Positions 9,483 to 18,894 are shown, numbered from the stretch's first letter. The stretch is DNA of 52,822 nt from an uncultured Bacteroidales bacterium (GCA_903822525.1 CAIJPI010000210.1:1-52822), one strand, 5' to 3'. Numbers and translations are program-made. Notes: generated from the letters alone by a model not told the origin.

Positions 9483-11090
9483 CTAAAATATTTTCTTTTT
9501 ACGGAATGAAGCAGAAATTGTCAATAACGCAGAAACTGCTGCAACCAACATAAAAATCCGGCCGATGTAGTCACCGTATTTTACATAGAAGGTGATCTTG
9601 TCATTTGAATTAATTTTCTCACGGATAGTAGCAGGCACCCAATAAGCTGTACGCTGGGAGATATCACCTCGCTGATTGATAAAGCAGGAAATACCGGTAT
9701 TGGCTGAGCGGGCAATACTCCGCCTGGTTTCGACAGCCCGCAATACCGAAAACAACATGTGTTGCCGGTGTCCGGGAGTGTTGCCCCACCAGCCGTCATT
9801 CGTTATCACAAAAATACAGTTGGCCCCGTTGATAATAAACCTGTTCAAAAACTCACCATATACTGACTCATAACATATTACAGGTGCTATCTTCAGGTTT
9901 TCACTGATAATAAATGGGGTCTGGTCAGGATTTACACCCAGGCTGCCTGTGGTTCCACCTAAATCAATTGCAAATTTTTTCAAGAAAGGAAACAGGTTCA
10001 GGTAAGGCATGAGTTCGACACCAGGTGTCAGCTTCGACTTGTGATATTTCTGCAAAGTGCTGTCGTGGGCAATAAAAAGAGCTGTATTATAGGAATCATA
10101 GTACCGGTCGGCATCGCTGAATTTCCTGGCACTGAGGCTTAACGCCTCACCCGGTTCAAAAATTTTACGCGACGAAATCCCGCTTATTATATTCATGTTT
10201 TTATACCGGCTGTTGAATTTCCGCATGCGGGCCACACTTGGTGAATGTTCGATCTGATCTTCGAAAACATATTCCTGTACAGCACTTTCAGGAAACACGG
10301 CAAAATCAGTCATGCTGTCCGATTTAGCAGCAGCCTGGCTTAACATACGGTCGGTAATCAGAACAGGATCCACTTCATATTGCTCGTTGTACGGATCAAT
10401 ATTGGGCTGTACAACAACCACATCCACCGGACTTATTTTCTCGGTATAGTGATTATACATAAACACTGAAATCAGGATAGGTGCAATAATCAGCACAATA
10501 GTTGAAGCCATGCGGATTCCTATTTTACGGCTGCAGATTTTCAGTATGATACGATCGCGGACAAAAAAGAAAAGCAAAATATTTACCAGCAGAATCCAGA
10601 GCGAGCCTCCGAAAATGCCTGTGTATTCGTACCATTGTATCCATTTAGGGTAAGCAGCAAATCCATTCCCCAGGTTTAGCCAGGGGAAATTGAGGTCCCA
10701 TCTCAGGTGGATAAATTCTGCTGTGAGCATATATCCTAATAATGCCAGGTATGATAGCGATGCCGAAAGACGGCGATGCGTTACGTGAAAAAGGAACAAT
10801 GCTCCTCCTATTAATGATGTATTCACCATTACGGTCGCTATAATACCGACAGGAGTTGAAATATAAACCCACCAGGTGGTAAGCAAAACCCAGGATGAAA
10901 CAGAAAGTGCTATATAAGGCAGCATCCCTGAAGAATGGTTGGTTTCACGGTTTTTCCATTGTTCGTATTCCACTACCAGAAGCGGAACAAAACCAACAAA
11001 AAGCAAAAATGGAAAACCTCGCTCAGGCCAACCTGCACTGAGTAACAGTCCGGAAAGTAATGAAAGTAGAATTTTATATTTGCGTTTCAT
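9483..11090 (-). CDS. lnt: Apolipoprotein N-acyltransferase
   Basis: 535 residues from the ATG at 11090; an upstream TTG (11135) is rejected because the promoter -7 element at 11109-11116 lies inside that extension. Lnt adds the third acyl chain to the N-terminal cysteine of lipoproteins in the inner membrane. The N-terminal half has about six membrane helices (about 1-215). The C-terminal half is a nitrilase-like domain with the expected triad: Glu268 (FPESAV), Lys351 (YHKSKLTPG) and Cys406 (CYESVYG), followed by NDGWWGNTPGHRQHM and a final membrane helix. The family is usually 480-550 residues. Many predicted lipoproteins in this window would be its substrates. Confidence 0.93.
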   Translation of the reverse strand: MKRKYKILLSLLSGLLLSAGWPERGFPFLLFVGFVPLLVVEYEQWKNRETNHSSGMLPYIALSVSSWVLLTTWWVYISTPVGIIATVMVNTSLIGGALFLFHVTHRRLSASLSYLALLGYMLTAEFIHLRWDLNFPWLNLGNGFAAYPKWIQWYEYTGIFGGSLWILLVNILLFFFVRDRIILKICSRKIGIRMASTIVLIIAPILISVFMYNHYTEKISPVDVVVVQPNIDPYNEQYEVDPVLITDRMLSQAAAKSDSMTDFAVFPESAVQEYVFEDQIEHSPSVARMRKFNSRYKNMNIISGISSRKIFEPGEALSLSARKFSDADRYYDSYNTALFIAHDSTLQKYHKSKLTPGVELMPYLNLFPFLKKFAIDLGGTTGSLGVNPDQTPFIISENLKIAPVICYESVYGEFLNRFIINGANCIFVITNDGWWGNTPGHRQHMLFSVLRAVETRRSIARSANTGISCFINQRGDISQRTAYWVPATIREKINSNDKITFYVKYGDYIGRIFMLVAAVSALLTISASFRKKKIF

Positions 11091-11108
11091 CCGATGGAAT
11101 AATATCCG

Positions 11109-11116
11109 CAAAGATA
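11109..11116 (-). promoter_or_regulatory. Promoter -7 element of lnt
   Basis: The minus strand reads TATCTTTG (TAnnTTTG) 18 bp upstream of the lnt ATG, with a TTG about 16 bp further upstream as a -33 candidate. It decides the start codon of lnt. Confidence 0.65.
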
Positions 11117-11263
11117 ATGAAATGAATGTTAGCAATATTTTTTCGTCAGAGCCGTGAAACCTGACTGATTATCTGAATACAGCTTATTCAACACTGCATA
11201 CATACCATTGAATCAACCGGGATAAATTGCGTTAAGGGAAGTCCCGTTCAAGGCATAAAGAAA

Positions 11264-11286
11264 GTGGCTGCCATTATGGCAACCAC
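11264..11286 (-). terminator. Hairpin after the carboxyltransferase gene
   Basis: GTGGCTGCCAT (11264-11274) pairs with ATGGCAACCAC (11276-11286) over 11 bp around a single base; on the minus strand TTTCTTTATG follows. It lies 33 bp past the stop codon. The weak T-tract makes termination likely but not certain. Confidence 0.5.
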
Positions 11287-11318
11287 CTGCACATCAACAT
11301 AAACAAGTCTTAATAGTA

Positions 11319-13046
11319 TTATGACAGGCCGATAGTTTCACCTTCTGAACTCGACCAATTGTAGTTGTACAATCCGTCAAGCAGTCGTTTCTGCTTTTCT
11401 TCCGGTGAGAGTATATTGTATTTCTGTTTCTCCGCCTCTATTTTTTCCTGTTTCTCCTCCTCCACACGATGAATCTCATCCAGGTATGTATCTTCCATCC
11501 TTTTTTTGAGGTAATCGTGAGCAACAGAAGGAAAAAGTTCAAGCAGCAATTCTTCTTTCTCATTCAGGGCAAGTTTCACGCCGCCGTATTCTTCAAAAAC
11601 AGGATTTTCCTGCTTTTTGTAGAACCTGGTATCGTATGGCATTTCAACTTTCACACCAGCCAGTTTGAACCTGAACTCAGGATCAACAGGTACAGGCGTG
11701 CGCCCGTAAACACCTTTCACCAGGTTAACAAACTGAATTGATTTTGTTGTGTATAAAGGAACTCCGTTCGATTCATCAAGAGCGCAGTTAACTGCCTGAA
11801 CCCCGACAATCTGGCTGGTAGGAGTTACGAGCGGAGGGCAGCCTGAAGCCAGCCGCACCAGCGGAATGAGTTCAAGGGCACGTGGCAGAAGCTTTTCGAG
11901 TTTGAGTGCTTTAAGTTGTGCCAGCATATTGGAATACATACCACCTGGTATTTCGGCTTCACATATTTTAGCATCCGGATCAGGAAATCCGAACCAGTTT
12001 TCGATACGGTGGCATACTTCGAGTAAATCATCTTCTTTATCCGCCTTGGCATATGCTATAGCCATTTCCATCATCTGATCGATATCGCGGGGCAGCGTAT
12101 CGGTAAGGATATTAAATTCGCGGGGAGCTTTATAACTGTCAAGTTCTTTCAATTCCTGCCGGATGGCTCGCAATTCGCGGTCCAGTTCGACGACGGCATT
12201 AATATTTACACCGGTTTCGATATTCATCCGGTGACAGAAAAGCTGAATAATTTCGAAAGCAGGAGCGGCCGTACCACCTGCGAAACTCATCAGCGAAGTA
12301 TCAATGATATCAACACCATTTACAATAGCCATAAGTGTTGATGCAAGCCCGTATCCTGGTGTACAATGGGTATGGAAATCGACAGGAACTGAAACATTCT
12401 GCTTGATCATGCGCACCAGCATGCCAGCCCGTAAAGGTGTGATAAGGCCTGCCATATCTTTAATGGTAATGATATCGGCACCCATTTCCTGAAGTTCAAT
12501 GGCTTTTCGCAGGAAATAATCCTTTGTGAATATTTTGGAAGGCAAAACTTTTGCATGAAAAAGAGCTTTCACTTTTTCGCGTGTGCTATATTTCGGATCG
12601 ACGGTGTAAACAAGAGTACAATCGGCTATCCCCCCGTTTTCTTTAACATACTTTACGGTTGAACGGATGTTATCCAGATCATTCAAAGCGTCGAATATCC
12701 GCATGATTGAAATACCTGACTTTATAGCATTCCGGTTAAATCCGCTGATAACGTCATCAGGATATGGACTGTAACCGAAGAGGTTACGGCCACGCGACAA
12801 TGCAGTTAGTAGTGTTGTATTGCCCAGTGCATTATGAATGCTTTCGAGCCTGTGCCAGGGATTTTCATTCAGGTAACGCATAACAGAATCGGGGACTGCC
12901 CCACCCCACACCTCCATGGCATAGAATCCTGCTTCTTTAAATCCGGGCAGGGTGCGTTCAACCTGCTTTTGGGTCATTCGGGTGGCAAAGAGTGATTGTT
13001 GTCCGTCGCGGAGTGTAACATCGCGTATCAGAAGCTGCTTTTTCAT
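11319..13046 (-). CDS. Biotin-dependent carboxyltransferase subunit (oxaloacetate decarboxylase alpha / pyruvate carboxylase B-like), no biotin domain
   Basis: 575 residues. The HMGL-like carboxyltransferase barrel begins at once with RDVTLRDGQQSL (Asp9, Asp14, Gln16-17) and includes the KDMAGLITP and DFHTHCTPG metal-site regions (about 1-300). The conserved PYC/OADA C-terminal domain follows (about 305-500), with VPLVTPTSQIVGVQAVN-type sequence. The protein ends in a charged helix (Glu/Lys-rich, about 505-560) and has no AMKM biotinyl domain, so it needs a separate biotin carrier. This is the 5S-type arrangement seen in transcarboxylase and some Bacteroidota enzymes. It catalyses carboxyl transfer between biotin and an oxo acid such as pyruvate/oxaloacetate. 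No carrier or carboxylase gene is adjacent, so the exact complex cannot be assigned. Confidence 0.85.
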   Translation of the reverse strand: MKKQLLIRDVTLRDGQQSLFATRMTQKQVERTLPGFKEAGFYAMEVWGGAVPDSVMRYLNENPWHRLESIHNALGNTTLLTALSRGRNLFGYSPYPDDVISGFNRNAIKSGISIMRIFDALNDLDNIRSTVKYVKENGGIADCTLVYTVDPKYSTREKVKALFHAKVLPSKIFTKDYFLRKAIELQEMGADIITIKDMAGLITPLRAGMLVRMIKQNVSVPVDFHTHCTPGYGLASTLMAIVNGVDIIDTSLMSFAGGTAAPAFEIIQLFCHRMNIETGVNINAVVELDRELRAIRQELKELDSYKAPREFNILTDTLPRDIDQMMEMAIAYAKADKEDDLLEVCHRIENWFGFPDPDAKICEAEIPGGMYSNMLAQLKALKLEKLLPRALELIPLVRLASGCPPLVTPTSQIVGVQAVNCALDESNGVPLYTTKSIQFVNLVKGVYGRTPVPVDPEFRFKLAGVKVEMPYDTRFYKKQENPVFEEYGGVKLALNEKEELLLELFPSVAHDYLKKRMEDTYLDEIHRVEEEKQEKIEAEKQKYNILSPEEKQKRLLDGLYNYNWSSSEGETIGLS

Positions 13047-13277
13047 ATAACCGGGACCCTTTTTCCTACACCAATTGCCCGTTAACTGATGTATTTATCA
13101 AATAAACAATACGTTATATAATTTTGTGTTAATCAATTAACAGTAAGCATTGTTATTTGATTAACAATACAAAAATACAAATTAAGGCATACGGTCATGA
13201 AAATTATAAAAATAAATATTCTATGAAAGTATTGAAGAAAAAGTAATCTTTTCATCCTACTGAAGATTGATTTTAAG

Positions 13278-13285
13278 TACTTTCG
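13278..13285 (+). promoter_or_regulatory. Probable -7 element of the M49 peptidase gene
   Basis: TACTTTCG, one mismatch from TAnnTTTG, 32 bp before the ATG at 13318. Confidence 0.45.
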
Positions 13286-13317
13286 CCGCTGAATGTTAAC
13301 CTTTAATACAATGTGCC

Positions 13318-14955
13318 ATGTTAAAACGTATTATTCCATTTATGTTGGTCCTGGTTTTATTTGCTGCTGGAACAAGCAGCTGTAAGCATAAGACAGGTAA
13401 TACTATGAGTGAGATGCAAAAAAATGTAAATGAGTATGCCATTGTCAAGCTGACCACCGACATGAGTAAACTTACCGAGAAGGAAAAGCAGATGATTCCT
13501 ATCTTTCTGGAAGTAGCTCAGATTATGGATGATATTTTCTGGGAAGAGACCTGGGGAAATAAAAATACCTTGCTGGATAGTATCAGCGATCCGGATGCAA
13601 AACAGTTTGCTGTAATAAATTATGGTCCGTGGGACAGGCTGGGCGGAAACAAGCCTTTTATTGCAGGCATAGGCGAGAAGCCCAAAGGGGCTCATTTTTA
13701 TCCGGCCGATATGACAAAGGAAGAGTTCGAAAAATGGGACGAACCCACTAAATCAAGCCAATATACCATTATTGCCCGCACCGATTTAAAAACGATGAAG
13801 AGTGTGTGGTACCACGATGCTTTTGCCGATAAGGTTATTAAAGCTGCTGACTTGCTGCTGAAAGCAGCGGAACTGGCTGAAGATGCCGGACTGAAGAAGT
13901 ACCTTATACTTCGGGCGAAAGCATTTCGCACTGACGATTATTTCGAAAGCGATATGGCCTGGATGGATATGAAGACCAATACTCTTGATCTGGTTGCAGG
14001 ACCTATTGAGAACTATGAGGATGAGTTGTTCGGATATAAAGCAGCTCACGAAGCTGCTGTATTGGTTAAAGACAAGGAATGGAGTGCCCGGCTTGCCAAA
14101 TATGCCACTATGTTGCCAGCACTTCAGAAGGAACTGCCTTGTGATCCGAAGTATAAACAAGAAGTCCCCGGCACCGATTCGGACCTGAATGCCTATGATA
14201 TTCTGTATTATGCCGGCAATTCGAACAGCGGTGGAAAAACCATTGCTATTAACCTGCCGAACGACGAAAAAGTGCAGTTAGCCAAAGGCAGCAGACGGCT
14301 TCAGTTGAAAAATGCCATGCAGGCCAAATTCGATAAGATACTTTTACCTATTTCGCAGGTCCTGATAGAGCCGGCACAGCGTAAAAACATCAAATTTGAT
14401 GCATTCTTCGGCAATGTTATGTTTCACGAGGTTTCGCACGGACTGGGAATTAAAAATACGATAACAGGCAAAGGCGTGATACGCACAGCCCTGAAAGAAC
14501 AATATTCAGGCTGGGAAGAAGCCAAAGCCGACATATTGGGATTATGGATGGTAAGCTGGCTGATCGACAAAAAAGAACTTACCGGAATAACGGTCGAAGA
14601 TGCGTATGTTACCTATATGGCCGGCCTGATCCGTTCGGTCAGGTTTGGTGCTGCCGAAGCCCATGGTAAAGCCAATATGATGTGTTTCAATTTCTTTGAA
14701 GATAAACATGCTTTTTCGCGCAACGCAGATGGTACTTTTAAGGTTGATATCGAAAAAACCCGGCAGGCAATCAAAGACTGGAGTGCATTTATCCTGAGCG
14801 TTGAAGGAGAAGGTGATTACGAAAAAGCTGTAAATTATATGAAGGAAAACGGCAAAGTCAGACCTGACCTGCAGGCTGGCCTCGACCTGTTGAAAACAGC
14901 AAATATCCCAAAAGATGTAATATTCGAACAAGGCAAAGCAGCTTTGGGGCTGTAA
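13318..14955 (+). CDS. M49-family (dipeptidyl-peptidase III-like) zinc metallopeptidase, probable lipoprotein
   Basis: 545 residues. The N-terminal hydrophobic segment ends Gly-Thr-Ser-Ser-Cys22, a loose lipobox, so a cell-envelope location is likely. The zinc site is His370-Glu-Val-Ser-His374-Gly-Leu-Gly with Glu400-Glu401-Ala-Lys-Ala-Asp405 about 30 residues on, the arrangement of family M49 (HExxGH then EECRAE in eukaryotic DPP III). Here the first motif is a five-residue HExxH, a variant known in some bacterial DPP III enzymes. At 545 residues it is shorter than the roughly 700-730 of eukaryotic enzymes. DPP III releases dipeptides from the N-terminus of short peptides. Bacteroidota members are often misannotated as dihydrofolate reductase or NUDIX proteins; neither fold is visible here. 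Confidence 0.82.
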   Translation: MLKRIIPFMLVLVLFAAGTSSCKHKTGNTMSEMQKNVNEYAIVKLTTDMSKLTEKEKQMIPIFLEVAQIMDDIFWEETWGNKNTLLDSISDPDAKQFAVINYGPWDRLGGNKPFIAGIGEKPKGAHFYPADMTKEEFEKWDEPTKSSQYTIIARTDLKTMKSVWYHDAFADKVIKAADLLLKAAELAEDAGLKKYLILRAKAFRTDDYFESDMAWMDMKTNTLDLVAGPIENYEDELFGYKAAHEAAVLVKDKEWSARLAKYATMLPALQKELPCDPKYKQEVPGTDSDLNAYDILYYAGNSNSGGKTIAINLPNDEKVQLAKGSRRLQLKNAMQAKFDKILLPISQVLIEPAQRKNIKFDAFFGNVMFHEVSHGLGIKNTITGKGVIRTALKEQYSGWEEAKADILGLWMVSWLIDKKELTGITVEDAYVTYMAGLIRSVRFGAAEAHGKANMMCFNFFEDKHAFSRNADGTFKVDIEKTRQAIKDWSAFILSVEGEGDYEKAVNYMKENGKVRPDLQAGLDLLKTANIPKDVIFEQGKAALGL

Positions 14956-14998
14956 TTCCAATACATGCATCTTCAATGCCTTGCTGCTGTTGAAGATC

Positions 14999-15042
14999 AG
15001 AACAAGGCTTAGCAGGAAGATACTGGTAGGCCTTGTTCTTTT
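14999..15042 (+). terminator. Terminator after the M49 peptidase gene
   Basis: AGAACAAGGC (14999-15008) pairs perfectly with GCCTTGTTCT (15030-15039) over 10 bp with a 21-base loop, followed by a short T-run. Confidence 0.6.
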
Positions 15043-15205
15043 ACACAAAAGCAGATCTGACTACCTGTTTCAGGCAGGAACCTTTAAATTGCTTCCTTGC
15101 GCATTTATACAGAATTTTTTTGCCAACTTACAGGATAAATCTGTCAACTTGCAGAGGATTAGTATACAGACCCCTGGCCGGATGAAAATTTTACAACTTA
15201 AGAAT

Positions 15206-15213
15206 TATCTTTG
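15206..15213 (+). promoter_or_regulatory. Promoter -7 element of the first S46 peptidase gene
   Basis: TATCTTTG matches TAnnTTTG exactly, 31 bp before the ATG at 15245. No convincing -33 TTTG is present. Confidence 0.6.
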
Positions 15214-15244
15214 TGCTTAAATTAATCACGTTAAAATAAAAATA

Positions 15245-17404
15245 ATGAAAAAAATCGTACTTGCATTATGTTTGCTTACAGCGGTTTTCGCTAAAGCAGC
15301 CAATACTCCTGACGAAGGCATGTGGCTTCCCATGTTTGTTGACAGGTTAAATTATGTTGATATGCAGAAAATGGGTCTTCACCTTACTGCAGAAGAACTA
15401 TACAGCATAAACCATTCAAGTCTGAAAGACGCAATTGTAAGTCTGGGTGGAGGATTCTGCACCGCTGAAGTGGTTTCGCCCGAAGGATTGCTATTTACCA
15501 ACCACCATTGCGGGTACGATGTTGTTCAGACTCATAGTTCGGTGGAACACGATTATCTGACCGATGGTTTTTGGGCCATGAGTAAAGCCGAAGAGCTGCC
15601 AAACGAAGGATTGTTCGTTTCCTTCCTGGTTCGCATGGATGATATGACATCGGAAGTACTTGGCGCTGTAACAGCCGACATGGACGAAACTGCACGCGCA
15701 TCAGCTATCAGCAAGAAAATTTCCCAGTTGGAAAAAGATGCTTCGGAAAACGAAAAATACACGGTTAACATAAAGAGTTTTTTCAATGGAAATGAATATT
15801 ATATGTTCGTTTACCAGGAATATAAAGATATCCGCCTGGTAGGTGCCCCTCCTTCGTCGATCGGCAAATTCGGTGGTGATACCGACAACTGGATGTGGCC
15901 ACGTCATACCGGCGACTTCAGCATTTTCCGCATTTATACCGCACCCGATGGTTCCCCGGCTGTGTATTCGAAGGACAATGTTCCTCTGGTTTCAAAAAAA
16001 TTCCTTCCGATTTCGGTGAAGGGGTATAAGAAAAATGATTTTGCAATGATTTGGGGATACCCAGGAACAACCGACAGGTATCGCAGTTCATGGGCTGTTG
16101 ATGCAACTCTCAACGAAATTGATCCTGCCTTCGTGAAGGTAATGGGCGTTGTACTCGAAAATCAGAAAAAAGGCATGGATGCCGATAATGCCGTTCGTAT
16201 TCAATATGCCAGCACCTATGCCAGCTGGGCAAATACCTGGAAAAACAAACTCGGAGAAGCCCGCGACCTGAAGCGCCTGAATGTTATTCAAAAGAAACAG
16301 GAACTGGAAGCACGGCTTCAACAATGGATTAACGCTGACGAAAAACGCAAGGCCACCTATGGCGACGTGTTAGGAACTTATGCTGATATCTACAAACAGT
16401 ACAAAGATCTTAACCTTTATCAACAACTCTACTACACCCAACTTTGTATACGCGGGTCACAGGCATTTTCATTTCCCGGACAGGCAACTGCAATTGAAAC
16501 TATCCTTAAAACAGGTGCAAAAGGGGATGAACTGAAAAAACAGATGGAAAAATTCAATGCTTCCTCGAAAGAGCATTTTAAAGATTATAACAATGCCATT
16601 GAGCAGGACGTGCTGGCTGCATTGCTAAACCTGTTCCACAGCACTATACCTGCTGCACAGCAGCCTGCCATTTTCCAGTTTATTGAGAAAAAGTATAAAG
16701 GCGACATCAATAAGTACGTTGCTGATATGTTTAAAAATTCGATTTTCTTTACTGAAGCCAGTTTCAACGAATTCCTGGCTAAACCCAACCTGAAGAAACT
16801 TCAGAAGGACCCTGCCGTTCAGGCCTATAATTCATTTATGGATTCCTTCAAAGTACTTCAGGATGCCAGCAAACAACTTGCTTCCAGAAATAAAAAGGCC
16901 CAGCGTCTTTTCGTTGCTGCTCTCCGCGAGATGGACCCTGCCAAAAGCTTCTATCCCGATGCTAACAGCACCATGCGTTTAACATATGGCAAAGTGCTCG
17001 ATTATTATCCTGCCGATGCTGTTCATTATAACTATTACACTACTCTCGACGGTGTAATGATGAAAGAAGACCCAACGAACGAGGAGTTTGTTGTTCCTGC
17101 CAAACTGAAGGAACTGTACAACAAAAAAGAATACGGCAAGTATGGAGAAGATGGCAAGTTGTATACCTGTTTCCTAACTGATAATGATATTACCGGCGGC
17201 AATTCAGGAAGCCCTGTCATTAACGGCGACGGACAACTTATCGGCATCGCATTCGACGGAAACTGGGAAGCTATGAGTGGCAATATCCTTTTCGAGCCTG
17301 AACTGCAGCGTACCATTAACGTGGATATTCGCTATGTGCTTTTTGTAATTGAAAAGTATGCCGGTGCCACTAACCTGATTAATGAACTGCAGATCGTACA
17401 ATAA
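15245..17404 (+). CDS. S46-family dipeptidyl-peptidase, DPP7-like
   Basis: 719 residues, the normal S46 length, with a signal peptide (about 1-18), so it acts in the periplasm or at the surface. The trypsin-like triad can be located: His88 in TNHHCGYD, Asp224 in WPRHTGDFSIF, and Ser654 in GGNSGSPV. Eighteen residues after the serine is Gly672 (FDGNWEAMSG); in Porphyromonas S46 enzymes Gly at this place marks DPP7 (hydrophobic P1) and Arg marks DPP11 (acidic P1), so a DPP7-type preference is inferred. It removes dipeptides from extracellular peptides to feed the cell. A second S46 gene of nearly the same size lies at 31335-33488. It has its own promoter and terminator. Confidence 0.94.
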   Translation: MKKIVLALCLLTAVFAKAANTPDEGMWLPMFVDRLNYVDMQKMGLHLTAEELYSINHSSLKDAIVSLGGGFCTAEVVSPEGLLFTNHHCGYDVVQTHSSVEHDYLTDGFWAMSKAEELPNEGLFVSFLVRMDDMTSEVLGAVTADMDETARASAISKKISQLEKDASENEKYTVNIKSFFNGNEYYMFVYQEYKDIRLVGAPPSSIGKFGGDTDNWMWPRHTGDFSIFRIYTAPDGSPAVYSKDNVPLVSKKFLPISVKGYKKNDFAMIWGYPGTTDRYRSSWAVDATLNEIDPAFVKVMGVVLENQKKGMDADNAVRIQYASTYASWANTWKNKLGEARDLKRLNVIQKKQELEARLQQWINADEKRKATYGDVLGTYADIYKQYKDLNLYQQLYYTQLCIRGSQAFSFPGQATAIETILKTGAKGDELKKQMEKFNASSKEHFKDYNNAIEQDVLAALLNLFHSTIPAAQQPAIFQFIEKKYKGDINKYVADMFKNSIFFTEASFNEFLAKPNLKKLQKDPAVQAYNSFMDSFKVLQDASKQLASRNKKAQRLFVAALREMDPAKSFYPDANSTMRLTYGKVLDYYPADAVHYNYYTTLDGVMMKEDPTNEEFVVPAKLKELYNKKEYGKYGEDGKLYTCFLTDNDITGGNSGSPVINGDGQLIGIAFDGNWEAMSGNILFEPELQRTINVDIRYVLFVIEKYAGATNLINELQIVQ

Positions 17405-17428
17405 TCTGTTCAATAAATTTCATTACTG

Positions 17429-17459
17429 AAAAAGGGCCCTGATGAAGGGCTCTTTTTTT
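17429..17459 (+). terminator. Terminator of the first S46 peptidase gene
   Basis: AAAAAGGGCCCT, a 5-base loop, then AGGGCTCTTTTTTT: a 7-bp G/C stem extended by A-T pairs, 25 bp after the stop codon, with a seven-T tail. Confidence 0.9.
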
Positions 17460-17654
17460 ATGTCTTCCTGAATATATTGTACTGAATGGCAGGTTATCCC
17501 GTCCTTCAATATCTTGTCTGGGTTTACAGAGAAACCTTTCAGAAACCTGTACAGGAACTTTACCCCAAATTATCGACAAAATCGGGAAATATCATACAAT
17601 GTTTACCAGTCAGAAAACGCAGCAAGATTGTATTTTGAAAAATTAATTTTCAGT

Positions 17655-17679
17655 CGTTACATCTGCTATCTTTGTAACG
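17655..17679 (+). promoter_or_regulatory. Promoter of the VF530 gene within an inverted repeat
   Basis: TATCTTTG at 17667-17674 is an exact -7 element, 32 bp before the ATG. It is bracketed by CGTTAC (17655-17660) and GTAACG (17674-17679), a perfect 6-bp inverted repeat that could be an operator. The rest of the 302-bp gap back to 17405 holds only the preceding terminator; no other gene is seen. Confidence 0.5.
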
Positions 17680-17706
17680 TAAATTAAATCTGGTTTTATC
17701 CTATTC

Positions 17707-17952
17707 ATGGAAGATCAAAAAAACAATCCTTTACACGGCGTAAGCCTTGAAACCATTTTAAACCGTCTGGTTGATCATTTTGGGTGGCATATACTTGGTA
17801 AGCTTATCCAGATAAATTGCTTTATTGAAAACCCAAGCATACAGTCGAGTCTCAAATTTCTGCGTAAAACGCCATGGGCCCGGAAGAAAGTGGAAGATCT
17901 GTATCTGGAGATTCATACACTGCCGGATAGTTTAAAAGCAAAAACTCTGTAA
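17707..17952 (+). CDS. VF530-family (DUF2132) small protein
   Basis: 81 residues, the usual size. The family pattern is clear: [21 protein letters not shown] at 7-27, [30 protein letters not shown] at about 38-67. The Vibrio fischeri member has a known all-helical structure and the family is described as DNA-binding, but no cellular role is established. It is monocistronic here, with its own promoter. Confidence 0.88.
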   Translation: MEDQKNNPLHGVSLETILNRLVDHFGWHILGKLIQINCFIENPSIQSSLKFLRKTPWARKKVEDLYLEIHTLPDSLKAKTL

Positions 17953-18121
17953 TTACTGGTGTTGCAGGGCAGTTTCCGGTTTCCAATATCGAATGAGATA
18001 CAATCCAGGGGCAATTCAAACAGTCAGTATCAGGTGATATTATTGGCCTGAAGCGCAATAGAACCCGCTCAAAAGAGTTTATCACAGCGAATTTATTGTT
18101 CCTTAAGAAATATAGGGACAA

Positions 18122-18156
18122 AAAAATCCCTTATCGGAAACCGATAAGGGATTTTT
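18122..18156 (-). terminator. Strong terminator of the OB-fold lipoprotein gene
   Basis: A 16-bp perfect stem (18122-18137 with 18141-18156) around a 3-base loop, with A-runs on one side and T-runs on the other, 28 bp after the stop at 18184. It is symmetric and could also stop plus-strand transcription. Confidence 0.92.
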
Positions 18157-18183
18157 AAATTTTCTTTAAATCAGAAACACTTG

Positions 18184-18894
18184 TTACTGAGCAATCAGTT
18201 TAGCATTTTCAATAATTACATCATAAAAATAACCTGCTCCAAAATCCTTTTTCAGGGTAACAGTACCTTCGAAGGTAACCACATCACCCACTTTGGCAAC
18301 ATCGTCTGTAGTGATAGTAAGATCGAATGAACCGTTGTTATTGGTTCCGTCCTGAATATGCACCCAGTTCATTTTCATAATATCGGCACTGTATTTTACA
18401 ACTTCGCCTTTAATGATAACTGTTTTTCCTGCAAATGAATCTTTTTTGGCGAAAAGCTCAGCAATAGAAATACCTCCTTTTGCCGGATCCACTTTGATGC
18501 CTTCTTTTGCAACAGCTGCTTGTTTGCCTTTCAGTGAATCGGCCAGTGTGATTTTATCAGCTGTAATAGGCTGATCGCTGAATTTGTCGACAAAAAGGAT
18601 GGAAGGAAATGTCCGTTTTAATTCTTTACTTACAAAGTCGTTCATTTCGATGCCAGGGATGTAATAATAAGATTTACCCGTTTCTACTTCTCTTTTTGCA
18701 ATAGCCACCCAGTTTTCCTTATCCTCTTCCGAGATCCGGATGTAGGTATAATTGCTGGTCTGAATAACTTCTTCCGCAGTTACTTTATGCACATTAGGAG
18801 CCAGGTTTTCATCTGCTGCACTCTTTGATTTACAGGATGCTGCTAAAAGGATAATTCCGGCCAACAGAATAAATAAATTTAATTTCATTTTCAT
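18184..18894 (-). CDS. Lipoprotein with C-terminal OB-fold-like domain
   Basis: 236 residues. The signal peptide ends in a good lipobox, Leu-Ala-Ala-Ser-Cys21. The middle (about 35-105) has alternating strands and ends with a charged linker. The C-terminal region (about 145-234) reads as an OB fold: GKTVIIKGEVVKYSADIM, NWVHIQDGT, DLTITTDD, GDVVTFEGTVTLKKDFG, FYDVIIENA. This resembles the tRNA-anti/NrfJ-like OB folds found in many secreted Bacteroidota proteins. Ligand and function are unknown. It is transcribed alone, with a promoter at 18942-18949 and a strong terminator. Confidence 0.82.
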   Translation of the reverse strand: MKMKLNLFILLAGIILLAASCKSKSAADENLAPNVHKVTAEEVIQTSNYTYIRISEEDKENWVAIAKREVETGKSYYYIPGIEMNDFVSKELKRTFPSILFVDKFSDQPITADKITLADSLKGKQAAVAKEGIKVDPAKGGISIAELFAKKDSFAGKTVIIKGEVVKYSADIMKMNWVHIQDGTNNNGSFDLTITTDDVAKVGDVVTFEGTVTLKKDFGAGYFYDVIIENAKLIAQ

